Source of the DNA: Bacteroidaceae bacterium
GTDB taxonomy: Bacteria; Bacteroidota; Bacteroidia; Bacteroidales; Bacteroidaceae
Direction: 5' to 3'
Assembly (NCBI GenBank): GCA_900770705.1
Contig: CAAGLF010000077.1
Location: 1-47,189, forward strand
Length of the DNA: 47,189 nucleotides
Shown in pieces: positions 17,498 through 27,087 of the stretch (within the stretch, counting starts at the first letter, position 1; each line of letters starts with the position of its first letter). The position numbers and the translations under genes were made by a program. The notes below the pieces were generated by a model. It ran no database searches and was not told the origin of the DNA. It was given only the letters and a program-made list of their open reading frames with translations.

Positions 17498-17560
17498 TTC
17501 CGGGCCCACAGTTTTTCCCGCCGCCGCAGAAGTTTCGCGCGGGCCGGCGCCCAGATTTCC
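17498..17560. repeat. Mosaic module between the M16 and TolC genes
   Basis: CTTCCGGGCCCACAGTTTTT, then CGCCGCAGAAGTTTCGCGCGGGCC. It resembles the CGGGCCC(A/G)GAAGTTT units at 34566 and 39594. The remaining bases to 17715 are leader; TACTTTCG at 17656-17663 is a possible -7 box of the TolC gene. Confidence 0.4.
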
Positions 17561-17715
17561 CGGAGCCCCCGTTTTTTTGTCGAAAAATACCCTCTTTCTG
17601 TCGATTTCGACACGTCAAAGTTTGTAAAATGCGAAACCATAACTTGCCGGCACTGTACTTTCGCGTCCACAACCGCTCCCTCCGGCTGTCACACACAAAA
17701 ACACCTCATAACGCC

Positions 17716-19062
17716 ATGACTCGAAAAATTCTCCCCTTTGTGCTCGCGCTGCTGCTGCCCGCCACACTCCCTGCCCAGACCGTCAGGAGCTGGACACTCA
17801 GCGACTGCATTTCCTATGCCCTGGCCCACAACATCCAGCTCCGCAAACAGGAAGCCGGCATACAGTCCAGCCGCGCCGACGTGGCCGAGAGCAAGGCCGC
17901 CTGGCTGCCCTCACTCTCCGTAGGGGTGTCGCAGGCACTGCAGTACCGCCCCTTCCAGGAAAATGCCTCGAGCTTCGTCAACGGGAACCTTGCCTCCAGC
18001 GCCGCCGACAAGGCGACACAGAGCGGAAACTACGGCATCAACGCCGCCTGGACGGTGTGGGACGGCGGAACCCGCCAGCTCAACATCTCCAGCTCCGAGT
18101 TGTCGCTCCGCCAGTCCGAGTTGCAGCTCACGCAGCAGGCCAACAGCATTCAGGAAGAGCTGACAACACTGTATGTACAGATACTTTATCTGCAAGAGGC
18201 TGTCGACGTGAACCGTACCCTGCTGCAACAGGACAGCATCGTGCTCGAACGCGGCCGTCAGATGCTGCAACAGGGACAGATCTCCAAGGCCGACCTCGCC
18301 CAGCTGGAGTCACAGTTGAGCAGCGGCCTCTACAATGTAGTCAACGCCGAGACACAAGTGGCCAACTACACGCTACAACTCAAGCAGCTCCTCGAACTCG
18401 GACCAACCGACGAGATCAGCCTCGCCGCCGAACCGCCCGCCGACGCTTCCTGCCTCACCCCCATACCGGTCAAACTCGAAGTCTACGAAAGCGCCCTCCG
18501 GCAGCGGCCGGAGGTGAAGAGCGGAGAACTGGCCGTGGAGCAAAGCAAGCTGCAGGAGCAGATAGCCCGGCGCGGATACCTGCCTACGGTCAACCTGACC
18601 GGCGGAGTGGGCGACAGCCACGTCACCGGCGGCAACCAGGGGTACTTCCAGCAGATGAAGCAGAACTTCAACGCCAACGTAGGCCTCAGCTTGAGCATAC
18701 CCATCCTCGACAACCGGCAGACAAAGAGCCGGATAGAGCGCGCACAGGCCGCCGGACTCACCTCGCAGCTCGACCTGGAGGACACGCGCAAGCAGCTTTA
18801 CGAGCGTATCGAGACCTATTGGCTCAATGCCACCAACGGCCAAGCCAAGTTCCGCGCCGCCACGGCCAACGTGCAAGCCCTCCAGACCTCCTACGACCTG
18901 ACACAGGAACAATTCCGCCTCGGGCTGAAAAACATAGTGGAGCTCCTCACCTCGAGGGCCAGCCTGCTGAACGCCCGCCAGGAACTCCTGCAAGACAAAT
19001 ACACCACGGTGCTCAACCGTACCCTGCTCGATTTCTACGCCGGCAAGGAGATACAGCTCTGA
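17716..19062 (+). CDS. TolC-family outer membrane efflux protein
   Basis: Predicted outer-membrane channel of a tripartite export pump. It has 448 residues from the ATG at 17716; the frame runs upstream to 17629, but only the chosen start gives the signal peptide TRKILPFVLALLLPATLPAQ. The two repeats of the OEP family are visible. Each has long alternating helices rich in Gln, Ala and Leu; the first opens with WTLSDCISYALAHNIQLR, and the second ends near FRLGLKNIVELLTSRASLLNARQELL. It is the first gene of a four-gene run with a MacA-like adaptor, an ATPase and a permease, with gaps of 58, 139 and 55 bases. Confidence 0.93.
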   Translation: MTRKILPFVLALLLPATLPAQTVRSWTLSDCISYALAHNIQLRKQEAGIQSSRADVAESKAAWLPSLSVGVSQALQYRPFQENASSFVNGNLASSAADKATQSGNYGINAAWTVWDGGTRQLNISSSELSLRQSELQLTQQANSIQEELTTLYVQILYLQEAVDVNRTLLQQDSIVLERGRQMLQQGQISKADLAQLESQLSSGLYNVVNAETQVANYTLQLKQLLELGPTDEISLAAEPPADASCLTPIPVKLEVYESALRQRPEVKSGELAVEQSKLQEQIARRGYLPTVNLTGGVGDSHVTGGNQGYFQQMKQNFNANVGLSLSIPILDNRQTKSRIERAQAAGLTSQLDLEDTRKQLYERIETYWLNATNGQAKFRAATANVQALQTSYDLTQEQFRLGLKNIVELLTSRASLLNARQELLQDKYTTVLNRTLLDFYAGKEIQL

Positions 19063-19120
19063 ACCGCAGCGGCAGGCGTCACTTTCCCCCTCACCATCCC
19101 TCCGCAAATACCCCACACAA

Positions 19121-20299
19121 ATGAATACGAAGAAGACTCTCATCACAGTCGCCGTGGCAGCCATTGCGGCTGCAGCAGCCTGGCTGGTTTTCGCCGGCAA
19201 GAAAGAAGCCGTCGAGATGGAATTTGAAACGGCCAAGGTCGAAAAGGCCACTATCTCGGGAAGCGTCACCGCTACCGGCACCATCGAACCCGTCACCAGC
19301 GTCGAAGTCGGCACGCAGGTGTCCGGAATCATCAGCAAGATATATGTAGACTACAATTCCGTGGTGAAGCGCGGACAGGTCATTGCCGAACTCGACAAAA
19401 TCAACCTGACCTCCGAACTCAACTCCGCCAAAAGCAATCTCGAAGCGGCCAAAAGCGACCTCGACTACCAGCAACTGAATCACGACAGGATGAAAGCCCT
19501 CCACGACAAGGGGCTCATCAGCGACAACGACTATGATACGGCACTGCTCGCCCTCCGACAGGCACGCAGCACCTACAGTATGCGCCAGGAAGCCGTGATG
19601 AAGGCACAGACCAACCTCGGATACGCCACTATCACCAGCCCCATCGACGGAGTCATCCTCTCCAAATCCGTAGAAGAGGGTCAAACCGTGGCTGCCTCCT
19701 TCTCCACGCCGACGCTCTTCACGATTGCGCAGGACTTGACCGACATGCGCGTCATTGCCGAAGTCGACGAGGCGGATATCGGCGAGGTGGCCGAAGGACA
19801 GCGCGTCACATTCAATGTCGACGCCTTTCCCGACCTTACTTTCGAGGGGGAAGTCACGCAAGTACGCCAGGAAGGCACCACGGAGAACAACGTAGTGACC
19901 TATCAGGTGGTCATCAGCGCACCCAACAAGGAGCTGAAGCTGAAGCCCGGCCTCACGGCCAACGTCACCATCTTCACCCTCGAGCGCGACGGCATTGTCA
20001 GCGTACCCACCAAGGCCTTGCGGTTCACGCCGACCAAGGAGACCGTAGGGCCCGGCATTAAAATAGCCGATTGTCAGGCCACCCGCAAGCTCTGGGTGAA
20101 AGAAGGCGCCACACTCAAGGCCTACGCCGTGAAAACCGGCATTTCCAACGGCACGCGCACGGAAATCGTGGCAGGAGTGGCCGAGGGAACCGATGTCGTG
20201 ACCGAGATAAAGGCCGTTACCGCCGAAGAAACGCAGGCCCAGGCCGGCCAAAGCGAACAAAGTCCCTTCTCTCCAGGACCGCGCGGCAAGAAGAAATAA
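19121..20299 (+). CDS. MacA-like periplasmic adaptor of an ABC efflux pump
   Basis: Membrane-fusion protein that links an inner-membrane ABC transporter to the TolC channel. It has 392 residues. One N-terminal membrane anchor (about 6-24, Ala-rich) is followed by a lipoyl half (SGSVTATGTIEPV...VGTQVSGIISKIYVDYNSVVKRGQVIAELD). A coiled coil comes next (about 95-155, with LNSAKSNLEAAKSDLDYQ), then the second lipoyl half (TITSPIDGVILSKSVEEGQTV) and beta-barrel domains. The order and the LxxS-type helical hairpin fit MacA rather than RND adaptors, and the downstream MacB-type ATPase and permease agree. The C-terminus is Gln/Ser-rich and ends in basic residues. Confidence 0.92.
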   Translation: MNTKKTLITVAVAAIAAAAAWLVFAGKKEAVEMEFETAKVEKATISGSVTATGTIEPVTSVEVGTQVSGIISKIYVDYNSVVKRGQVIAELDKINLTSELNSAKSNLEAAKSDLDYQQLNHDRMKALHDKGLISDNDYDTALLALRQARSTYSMRQEAVMKAQTNLGYATITSPIDGVILSKSVEEGQTVAASFSTPTLFTIAQDLTDMRVIAEVDEADIGEVAEGQRVTFNVDAFPDLTFEGEVTQVRQEGTTENNVVTYQVVISAPNKELKLKPGLTANVTIFTLERDGIVSVPTKALRFTPTKETVGPGIKIADCQATRKLWVKEGATLKAYAVKTGISNGTRTEIVAGVAEGTDVVTEIKAVTAEETQAQAGQSEQSPFSPGPRGKKK

Positions 20300-20324
20300 A
20301 GACTACTGCGGACATACGTTGCCC

Positions 20325-20375
20325 TACAGCGGCGAAAAAAAATTTTTCCGCGGCGATAGAAAAAACTTCAGCCGC
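20325..20375. repeat. Mosaic module inside the export operon
   Basis: GGCGAAAAAAAATTTTTCCGCGGCGATAG lies between the adaptor and the ATPase genes. It shares the A-run/T-run core followed by C-(N)-CGGCGA with 41962 and 46028. It lacks a strong terminator stem, so transcription may continue. Confidence 0.4.
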
Positions 20376-20438
20376 ACTCCTTCCGCCCGCCGCAGTGCAT
20401 CGTGCTCCTACCTGTCCCCCCCAAAAAAACATCACCCT

Positions 20439-21203
20439 ATGTCCTCCACCCCAACCGCGGAAAAGAAAGTCGTCATCGAGCTGCAGGACGTGCGCCGCAA
20501 CTTCCAAGTGGGCGACGAGACCGTCCACGCGCTCCGTGGCGTGTCGTTCAAGATACACGAAGGCGAGTTCGTCACCATTATGGGCACCTCCGGCTCCGGA
20601 AAGTCCACCCTGCTCAACCAGCTGGGCTGCCTCGACACACCCACCAGCGGCGAATACCTGCTCGACGGCGTCAGCGTACGCCGTATGAGCCGCAGCAAGC
20701 GGGCTGTGCTCCGCAACCGGAAAATCGGCTTCGTCTTCCAGAACTACAACCTGCTTCCCAAGACGACAGCCGTCGAGAACGTGGAGCTCCCCTTGATGTA
20801 CAACTCCGAAGTGTCGGCCAGCGAACGCCGCGAACGGAGGATCCGGGCACTCCAACTCGTAGGACTCGGCAACCGCCTGTACCACAAGTCCAACCAGATG
20901 TCTGGCGGACAGATGCAGCGCGTGGCCATCGCCCGCGCCCTGGTCAACAATCCGGCCGTCCTGCTGGCCGACGAGGCCACCGGAAACCTCGACACACGCA
21001 CCTCCTTCGAGATACTCGTGCTCTTCCAGCAGCTCCACGCCGAAGGACGCACCATCGTATTCGTCACGCACAACCCCGAAATCGCACAATACTCCAGCCG
21101 AAACATCTTCCTGCGCGACGGACAGATCAAGGAAGACACCCTCAACCCCCACATACAGAGCGCAGCCGAAATGCTGGCCAGCCTCCCCGTGCCCGAAGAG
21201 TAG
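20439..21203 (+). CDS. ABC transporter ATP-binding protein, MacB type
   Basis: Cytoplasmic ATPase that powers the adjacent permease. It has 254 residues from the ATG at 20439; earlier in-frame codons belong to the repeat-rich gap and look non-coding. Visible motifs are Walker A GTSGSGKST (about residue 46), the Q-loop in GFVFQNYNLLP, the ABC signature MSGGQMQRVAIARAL, Walker B AVLLADEATGNLD and the switch His in FVTHNPEIA. This is the LolD/MacB/FtsE subfamily. In E. coli MacB the ATPase and permease are one chain; here they are separate genes 55 bases apart. Confidence 0.94.
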   Translation: MSSTPTAEKKVVIELQDVRRNFQVGDETVHALRGVSFKIHEGEFVTIMGTSGSGKSTLLNQLGCLDTPTSGEYLLDGVSVRRMSRSKRAVLRNRKIGFVFQNYNLLPKTTAVENVELPLMYNSEVSASERRERRIRALQLVGLGNRLYHKSNQMSGGQMQRVAIARALVNNPAVLLADEATGNLDTRTSFEILVLFQQLHAEGRTIVFVTHNPEIAQYSSRNIFLRDGQIKEDTLNPHIQSAAEMLASLPVPEE

Positions 21204-21258
21204 CCCGGAAGCCGCGCTTCCGCACCAACCAGCACCCGTTCCACCCCTCCAGTCGCTT

Positions 21259-22482
21259 ATGAATACCACCAATCTGCTCAAAATAGCCCTCAGAGCCATC
21301 GCCGCCAACAAGCTTCGCTCGTTTCTCACCATGCTGGGCATTATTATCGGCGTGGCCAGCGTCATTGCCATGCTGGCCATCGGCCAAGGCTCGAAGAAAA
21401 GCATTCAGGCCAACATCGCCGAGATGGGTTCGAATATGATAATGATACGTCCCGGCCAGGACAAGGGACCCGGCGGTGCCCGCCAGGACGCCTCGGAAAT
21501 GCAGACACTCAAGCTCACCGACTACGAAATGCTGCGCGACAATGCGAAATACCTGGCGGCCATATCTCCCAGCGTCAACAGCAGCGGCCAGTTTGTCAAC
21601 GGCAACAACAATACGCCCTCATCCATCTACGGCATCTCCCCCGACTACCTCGAAATCCGCCAGTTGAAGGTCGAAGACGGCGAAATGTTCGGCAACGATG
21701 AAATACGCACCGCCGCCAAGGTGTGCCTCGTCGGCAAGACGGTGGTCGACAACCTCTTTCCCGGCGGCGAAGACCCCGTAGGGCGCGTCATCCGTTTCAA
21801 GAGTATCCCCTTCCGCATTGTCGGAGTGTTGAAGAGCAAAGGCTACAACTCCTTCGGTATGGACCAGGACGACGTAGTGCTGGCGCCGTACACCACTGTG
21901 ATGAAGCGTATTCTCTCCGTGACCTATCTTGAAGGCATCAACGCCTCGGCCATCACCGAAGGACTGACGGAGGAAGCCATACAGGAGGTGACCGACCTCC
22001 TGCGTGAGAGCCACAAAATCAAGGAAGGGGAGAAAGACAACTTTACCATCCGCTCGCAGCAGGAACTGGCCTCAATGATGAACTCCACGAGCGACACTAT
22101 GACGATTCTCCTGCTCGTAGTGGCCTGTATCTCGCTCATAGTCGGCGGCATCGGCATTATGAACATTATGTACGTCAGCGTAACGGAACGCACCAAGGAG
22201 ATCGGCCTGCGTATGTCGGTCGGAGCACGCGGCATCGACATCCTGTCGCAATTTCTCATCGAGGCCATACTCCTGAGCGTCACAGGCGGACTGATAGGCG
22301 TGGTCGTAGGTATCGGAGCCGCGTGGGGTATCAACATCTTTGCCCACTGGCCGATACAGATACAGCCCTGGAGCGTGCTCCTGAGCTTCGCGGTCTGCAC
22401 GCTCACGGGCATATTCTTCGGCTGGTATCCGGCCAAAAAGGCCGCCCGGCTCGACCCTATTGAAGCCATCCGTTACGAATAG
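21259..22482 (+). CDS. ABC transporter permease, MacB/FtsX type
   Basis: Inner-membrane mechanotransducing permease of 407 residues. The N-terminus has KIALRAIAANKLRSFLTMLGIIIGVASVIAMLAIG, the first membrane helix. A periplasmic domain of about 230 residues follows, then three helices starting at MTILLLVVACISLIVGGIGIMNIMYVSVTERTKEIGLR, the hallmark of the MacB/FtsX family. The end (YPAKKAARLDPIEAIRYE) is also standard. With the three upstream genes it forms a tripartite pump, probably for a macrolide-like, lipid or peptide cargo; cargo cannot be read from sequence. It ends at a strong terminator. Confidence 0.94.
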   Translation: MNTTNLLKIALRAIAANKLRSFLTMLGIIIGVASVIAMLAIGQGSKKSIQANIAEMGSNMIMIRPGQDKGPGGARQDASEMQTLKLTDYEMLRDNAKYLAAISPSVNSSGQFVNGNNNTPSSIYGISPDYLEIRQLKVEDGEMFGNDEIRTAAKVCLVGKTVVDNLFPGGEDPVGRVIRFKSIPFRIVGVLKSKGYNSFGMDQDDVVLAPYTTVMKRILSVTYLEGINASAITEGLTEEAIQEVTDLLRESHKIKEGEKDNFTIRSQQELASMMNSTSDTMTILLLVVACISLIVGGIGIMNIMYVSVTERTKEIGLRMSVGARGIDILSQFLIEAILLSVTGGLIGVVVGIGAAWGINIFAHWPIQIQPWSVLLSFAVCTLTGIFFGWYPAKKAARLDPIEAIRYE

Positions 22483-22527
22483 GCTTCCGGCCCGCCACGG
22501 CGAAAAGGCCGCCTCCATACCTCCGCA

Positions 22528-22576
22528 AAACTACCTCGGCGTTACTTTCGCGTAGCGCCGAGGTAGTTTTATTTTC
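22528..22576 (+). terminator. Terminator of the export operon
   Basis: AAACTACCTCGGCG (22528-22541) pairs perfectly with 22556-22569, followed by TATTTTC. The 3' arm and tail GAGGTAGTTTTATTTTC (22560-22576) are identical over 17 bases to 39535-39551 inside uvrA. Confidence 0.85.
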
Positions 22577-22650
22577 CGGCCCTGAAAATTTTCCTGTCGC
22601 CGACCTTCTTCCGCAATCCAACGGAAAAGCGGCGATTGATACGGGAAAAT

Positions 22651-22681
22651 TTTGGATATTTAGGGAGAAAGCGTATTTTTG
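22651..22681 (+). promoter_or_regulatory. Promoter of floA
   Basis: TTTG (22651-22654), 19 bases, TATTTTTG (22674-22681), a full consensus match. It gives a leader of about 100 bases. The bases between the terminator tail and this promoter include the TTTTCCGGCCCTG module at 22572-22584. Confidence 0.75.
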
Positions 22682-22787
22682 CACCAACATCCCGAATGAC
22701 GCCCTGCCAGCGCTGAAGCGCCGGATAGGGTCAGAGACGGAACTCCCCCGACAGCTATTGAATAACCCCACTAAGCCTTCTTTCACT

Positions 22788-23798
22788 ATGGATCTGTTTT
22801 TCGTCAATTCCCCGATGGTCGTGCTGTTCATCTCGCTGGCCGTCATCATCTTCCTCAGCATTTTTTTCCACTTCGTCCCCTTCTTCCTGTGGTTGTCGGC
22901 CCGAGTAAGCGGCGTCGACATATCGCTGCTGCAACTCTTCCTTATGCGCATCCGCAACGTCCCGCCCGGAGTCATCGTGCCGAGCCTCATCGAAGCACAC
23001 AAGGCAGGCCTCAAGAATATCACCCGCGACAATCTCGAAGCGCACTATATGACCGGCGGCCACGTGCAGCGCGTGGTACACGCCCTCGTGTCGGCCTCGA
23101 AAGCCAATATCGACCTGCCCTTCGAAAAAGCCACAGCCATCGACCTGGCCGGACGCGACGTATTCGAAGCCGTGCAGACGAGTGTAAATCCTAAGGTCAT
23201 CGACACGCCCCCTGTGGCCGCCGTAGCGAAAAATGGCATTCAGCTCATCGCGAAAGCCCGCGTCACCGTGAGAGCCAACATCCACCAACTCGTCGGCGGC
23301 GCCGGCGAAGACACCATTCTCGCCCGCGTAGGCGAAGGCATTGTGTCGTCCATCGGCTCGGCCGTCACACACGAAGAAGTTTTGGAGAACCCCGACAGCA
23401 TTTCCAAACTCGTACTCTCCAAAGGTCTGGACGCCGGCACCGCTTTCGAGATTCTCAGTATCGACATCGCCGACATCGACGTAGGAAAGAACATCGGAGC
23501 CACCCTCCAGATGGACCAAGCCAATGCAGACAAGAACATCGCACAGGCCAAGGCCGAAGAACGCCGTGCTATGGCCGTGGCCACCGAACAGGAGATGAAG
23601 GCACGCGCACAGGAAGCCCGTGCAGAAGTCATCCAGGCCGAGGCAGAAGTGCCCAAAGCCCTGGCTCAGGCGCTCCGCGACGGCAATATGGGATTCATGG
23701 ACTACTACAAGCTCGAAAACCTCAAGGGAGATACCGCCATGCGCGACAACATTTCCAAGCTCACCGGCGGCGATGTCAAGGACCTGCTCGGAAAATAA
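22788..23798 (+). CDS. floA: Flotillin-like protein FloA
   Basis: Membrane scaffold protein of the flotillin-like FloA (UPF0365) family, linked to membrane microdomains. It has 336 residues from the ATG at 22788; ten more in-frame codons upstream have no family match. The N-terminal hydrophobic stretch (about 4-30) is followed by the family core: DISLLQLFLMRIRNVPP, DLAGRDVFEAVQTSVNPKVI and the SPFH-like region KARVTVRANIHQLVGGAGEDTILARVGEGIV. The C-terminal Ala/Glu-rich coiled coil (about 245-305) is also present. The NfeD-like partner often found beside floA is absent on both sides. It has its own promoter and terminator. Confidence 0.93.
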   Translation: MDLFFVNSPMVVLFISLAVIIFLSIFFHFVPFFLWLSARVSGVDISLLQLFLMRIRNVPPGVIVPSLIEAHKAGLKNITRDNLEAHYMTGGHVQRVVHALVSASKANIDLPFEKATAIDLAGRDVFEAVQTSVNPKVIDTPPVAAVAKNGIQLIAKARVTVRANIHQLVGGAGEDTILARVGEGIVSSIGSAVTHEEVLENPDSISKLVLSKGLDAGTAFEILSIDIADIDVGKNIGATLQMDQANADKNIAQAKAEERRAMAVATEQEMKARAQEARAEVIQAEAEVPKALAQALRDGNMGFMDYYKLENLKGDTAMRDNISKLTGGDVKDLLGK

Positions 23799-23811
23799 GG
23801 ACTATTGCAGC

Positions 23812-23866
23812 CTGCCGTGGTTCTTCCGCCGCAACACGACGCAGAACCACGGCAGAAATTTTTCCT
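23812..23866 (+). terminator. Terminator of floA with mosaic tail
   Basis: CTGCCGTGGTTCT (23812-23824) pairs perfectly with 23843-23855, followed by AAATTTTTCCTTTCGCGCC. The tail resembles the TTTTTCCTTTCGCCGCG stretch at 34600. Confidence 0.75.
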
Positions 23867-23938
23867 TTCGCGCCCCAAGTTTCTCCGAAACACACAGACC
23901 GAAAAACATTCACTAATCTATCTAAAAACTTACACCTT

Positions 23939-26893
23939 ATGAAGAAAGCAAAACTCCTGCTCACCCTGCTCCTAAGCCTGCTGGGCTTCTCCGCAACCCG
24001 GGCGGCAGAGACGGTAGAACCGAATATCGTCGTAGCCGACGAGCCCGCCGACGGCGCTTTCAGCACCTCTACCGTATGGTACACCCTGCAGATTGCAGCC
24101 TCCGGATTCTATATGAGCGACAACGGCACCGCCGCTTACATCGCCCTCAACAAGTCCCTGTCGGAATTCGCAGACGAGGACCTGTGGTGCATTGCCGGAA
24201 ACAAGACCGACGGCTACCACATCTACAACAAGCAGGGCGGCGTCACGAAATACCTCGCCTCGCCCATCACAATGACCGGCACAAAGGGCGGAACCGCCTA
24301 TGCCATCCTCAAGGAGGCCGGCGATGCCAACTACTGCTACCTCTGGGACTTCTACAGCTCCACCAGCCTTTCCGGCAAAGCCGGCTACTACATCGCACAA
24401 CACGGAACGGAAGCCAACAAACTGAACAACCGTGAGGGAAAACTGGCCTTCTGGACCGGAGGTGCCGACGGCGGCTCCACCATCGTCCTCAACGCCGTTC
24501 ACCAGGTACTCACCATCGATTTGACGACGGGAACTTTCACCGCTACCAACACCAACGGTACCTATGCATCCGTATGGACAAGCAGCCAGAACAGCCCTAC
24601 CGTCACCCTCAGCACCGGCGCGAACAATATGGACAGCTCCGGCGACAACCTGCGCCTCAGTTCGGGACAGAGCCAGTCCTCCGTGTACACCATTGGCGTA
24701 CCCCAGGGCTTCTATGTCAAAGGCTACAGCTTCAAGTGTGCCAATAGCGGACACACCAACGCCGTCAGCATCTCCGGCAACGGACAGACAGTGACTACCG
24801 CAACAGAAACCAAGGCTTTCGCCGTTGAAGGACTCACTGAAAAGGATCAGGCCAGCTTTACCGTGGCCGGCGCCAACGCTCCGATACTCTTCAGCGAATT
24901 CAACGTCGAGATAGAGGCCGTTTACATCGAGCCAGAGCCTCAGCAGAACCTCTATATCACCAATCCGGGCGCTAAACCCTATCGCATCCCGGCCATCGCT
25001 ACCGCTCCCAATGGAGACATCTTTGCCATCTCCGACTACCGTCCCTGCGGCGCCGACATCGGCTACGGAGAGGTCGACATCAAGTGCCGCATCTCCAAGG
25101 ACAACGGACAGACCTGGGGCGAAGAGTTCTTTGTGGCCGACGGAGAAGGCGACAGCGCCGCCGAAAGTTGGAAAATCGGATTCGGAGACGCTGCTGTCGT
25201 AGCCGACTGCGAACGGAACGAACTGCTCGTGATGAGTGTCTGCGGAAAAGTGGTCTGCTGGAACGGCAACTACATCCCCGACTCCCCCGAAAGCAACCCC
25301 AACCCCGTAGCCCGCACCCGTGCCAGGCTGAACGAAACGACCGGCGAGTGGGAATTCAGCGCTCCCGAGCTCGTGACGGAATCCATCTACCGCCTCTTTG
25401 TCGACGAGAACAACACACCGACGGTGCAAAGCCTCTTTATCGGTTCCGGACGCATTTGTCAGAGCCGCCACATCAAGGTTGGCGACTACTACCGCCTTTA
25501 CTGCGCCATCTGGACCAAGAACAATGGCAACCGCGTCATCTATTCGGACGACTTCGGCGACACCTGGAAAGTGCTCGGCAGCATCAACGACCGTCCCGCA
25601 CCCAGCGGAGACGAGCCTAAGTGCGAGGAACTGCCCGATGGCTCCGTACTGCTCAGTTCCCGCGTGGGCGGAGGAAGATATTTCAACATCTATAGCTTCT
25701 CAAACTCCGCCACGGGCGAGGGTAGCTGGGGCAGCGTAGCCACCTCCAACGCCAACAACAATGGTATCTCCATCGGCGGCAACTCCACCAACGGCGAAGT
25801 TATGATGGTGCCCGCCGTACGCAAGGCTACAGGCGAGAAAGTCATTCTGGCCCTGCAGTCCGTACCGTTCGGCAGCTCCCGATCAAACGTTGGTATCTAC
25901 TACAAACCTATTTCCTCCCTCAGCGACTTCACCACGCCCGCCACATTTGCCGCCAACTGGGAGGGACGCCACCAGAGCAGCTACATCGGCTCTGCCTACA
26001 GCACAATGACGCTGCAGGGAGACAATACCATCGGCTTCCTCTACGAAGAAGAAACCTTCGGTGCCGGCTATACCATCGTCTACAAGAACTATACACTTGA
26101 GCAAATCACCGACGACACCTACTCCTACGCCACCGACGGTGTCGACGTACTGTCGATGATCTCCGCTGGTATCGCAGGCAAAGTGGCAGGCGTCACGGCA
26201 AATGTAGGCACCAACGTGGGAATGCTCACAGAAGCCGGTGCAGAAAGCATCAACAACGCGGTCGAAGCCTACAACGCCGACCCTTCCATTGCAGCCTACG
26301 AGGCTGTAAACCGTTCCATCGCTGAAGCCGAAAAAGTAAGGCTTGGAGAAACCCTCAAGTACCGGCTCCGTAACAAAGAGCGCGCTTCCGGCACACTCTA
26401 CCTCACCGCTGCAGCTTCGGAAATCACGGCTTCCACCCTCAACGAGGCCAACGAGAGCCAGCTCTTCAACTTTATTCTCAACGAAGACGGCTCCTGGAAA
26501 ATCTACAACGAAGCCCAAGACGTCTACATCGGCTCCACGGGTGCTGTCGAGACCAAAACGCCCGTCAGTAATGCCATAGAAAACGCCGCACCCTACCGCG
26601 TAGACTCCTCCATCGAAGGAAAGAGCGCCCTGGTATGCCTCTCGCCGACGAACGCCTCCTATCCGGCGCTCCACCTGGCCGGCGACAATACGCGTATCGT
26701 GCCCTGGCTGGCCGACAGCGGTGCCAGTCTGTGGTACATCGAGCCCACGGACATCACTACGGCCATCGACTGCATTGCCATACAGCCCGCCGAAACGGCA
26801 GAGAGCTACTACGACATCTCCGGACGACGCGTACAGCAGCCCCGCAACGGCTTCTTCATCACCAACAGCGGCCGTAAGCTGCTGAAGAAGTAA
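23939..26893 (+). CDS. Secreted multidomain exo-alpha-sialidase (GH33-like)
   Basis: Predicted exported sialidase that releases terminal sialic acid from host or dietary glycans. It has 984 residues. A signal peptide (about 1-22) is followed by a beta-rich lectin-like module (about 40-185) and a beta-sandwich (190-335). The six-blade sialidase domain (about 338-720) has the RIP motif YRIPAI (Arg349) and Asp boxes SKDNGQTW (386) and SDDFGDTW (536), plus a weak third. Arg575 in SSRVGGGR, Arg648 in SSRSNVGIY and the probable nucleophile Tyr687 in SAYSTM complete the active site. A helical linker and a second lectin-like module (about 800-950) follow. The tail YYDISGRRVQQPRNGFFITNSGRK resembles a type IX secretion signal and matches the tail of the protein at 32045-34384. 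No nanA or transporter is nearby, so it may feed other loci. Confidence 0.88.
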   Translation: MKKAKLLLTLLLSLLGFSATRAAETVEPNIVVADEPADGAFSTSTVWYTLQIAASGFYMSDNGTAAYIALNKSLSEFADEDLWCIAGNKTDGYHIYNKQGGVTKYLASPITMTGTKGGTAYAILKEAGDANYCYLWDFYSSTSLSGKAGYYIAQHGTEANKLNNREGKLAFWTGGADGGSTIVLNAVHQVLTIDLTTGTFTATNTNGTYASVWTSSQNSPTVTLSTGANNMDSSGDNLRLSSGQSQSSVYTIGVPQGFYVKGYSFKCANSGHTNAVSISGNGQTVTTATETKAFAVEGLTEKDQASFTVAGANAPILFSEFNVEIEAVYIEPEPQQNLYITNPGAKPYRIPAIATAPNGDIFAISDYRPCGADIGYGEVDIKCRISKDNGQTWGEEFFVADGEGDSAAESWKIGFGDAAVVADCERNELLVMSVCGKVVCWNGNYIPDSPESNPNPVARTRARLNETTGEWEFSAPELVTESIYRLFVDENNTPTVQSLFIGSGRICQSRHIKVGDYYRLYCAIWTKNNGNRVIYSDDFGDTWKVLGSINDRPAPSGDEPKCEELPDGSVLLSSRVGGGRYFNIYSFSNSATGEGSWGSVATSNANNNGISIGGNSTNGEVMMVPAVRKATGEKVILALQSVPFGSSRSNVGIYYKPISSLSDFTTPATFAANWEGRHQSSYIGSAYSTMTLQGDNTIGFLYEEETFGAGYTIVYKNYTLEQITDDTYSYATDGVDVLSMISAGIAGKVAGVTANVGTNVGMLTEAGAESINNAVEAYNADPSIAAYEAVNRSIAEAEKVRLGETLKYRLRNKERASGTLYLTAAASEITASTLNEANESQLFNFILNEDGSWKIYNEAQDVYIGSTGAVETKTPVSNAIENAAPYRVDSSIEGKSALVCLSPTNASYPALHLAGDNTRIVPWLADSGASLWYIEPTDITTAIDCIAIQPAETAESYYDISGRRVQQPRNGFFITNSGRKLLKK

Positions 26894-26927
26894 GAAATAC
26901 CTGACAGAAAGACCGGAATACATACCG

Positions 26928-26968
26928 AAAGTAGCGCCTTACCATTCTGGGTAAGGCGCTACTTTTTT
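26928..26968 (+). terminator. Terminator of the sialidase gene
   Basis: AAAGTAGCGCCTTAC (26928-26942) pairs perfectly with 26951-26965 across an 8-base loop, and the 3' arm runs into TTTTTT. Confidence 0.88.
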
Positions 26969-27010
26969 CCAACTGCTGCGACAGGAAAAATTTCCTCGGA
27001 GAAAATTTCC

Positions 27011-27080
27011 ACTACCGCCGCAAAACTTTTTACTACCGCCGCGAAACTTCGGCCGATAAAGGCGGAAGTTTTGCGGAAAG
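27011..27080. repeat. Tandem and inverted CCGCC(G)C module
   Basis: Two adjacent 20-base direct copies (27011-27030 and 27031-27050) share ACTACCGCCGC(A/G)AAACTT. An inverted AAGTTTTGCGG follows at about 27067-27076 and can pair with the first copy. It lies between the convergent sialidase and DUF4294 genes and could terminate the latter. Confidence 0.6.
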
Positions 27081-27087
27081 TCGCTTC

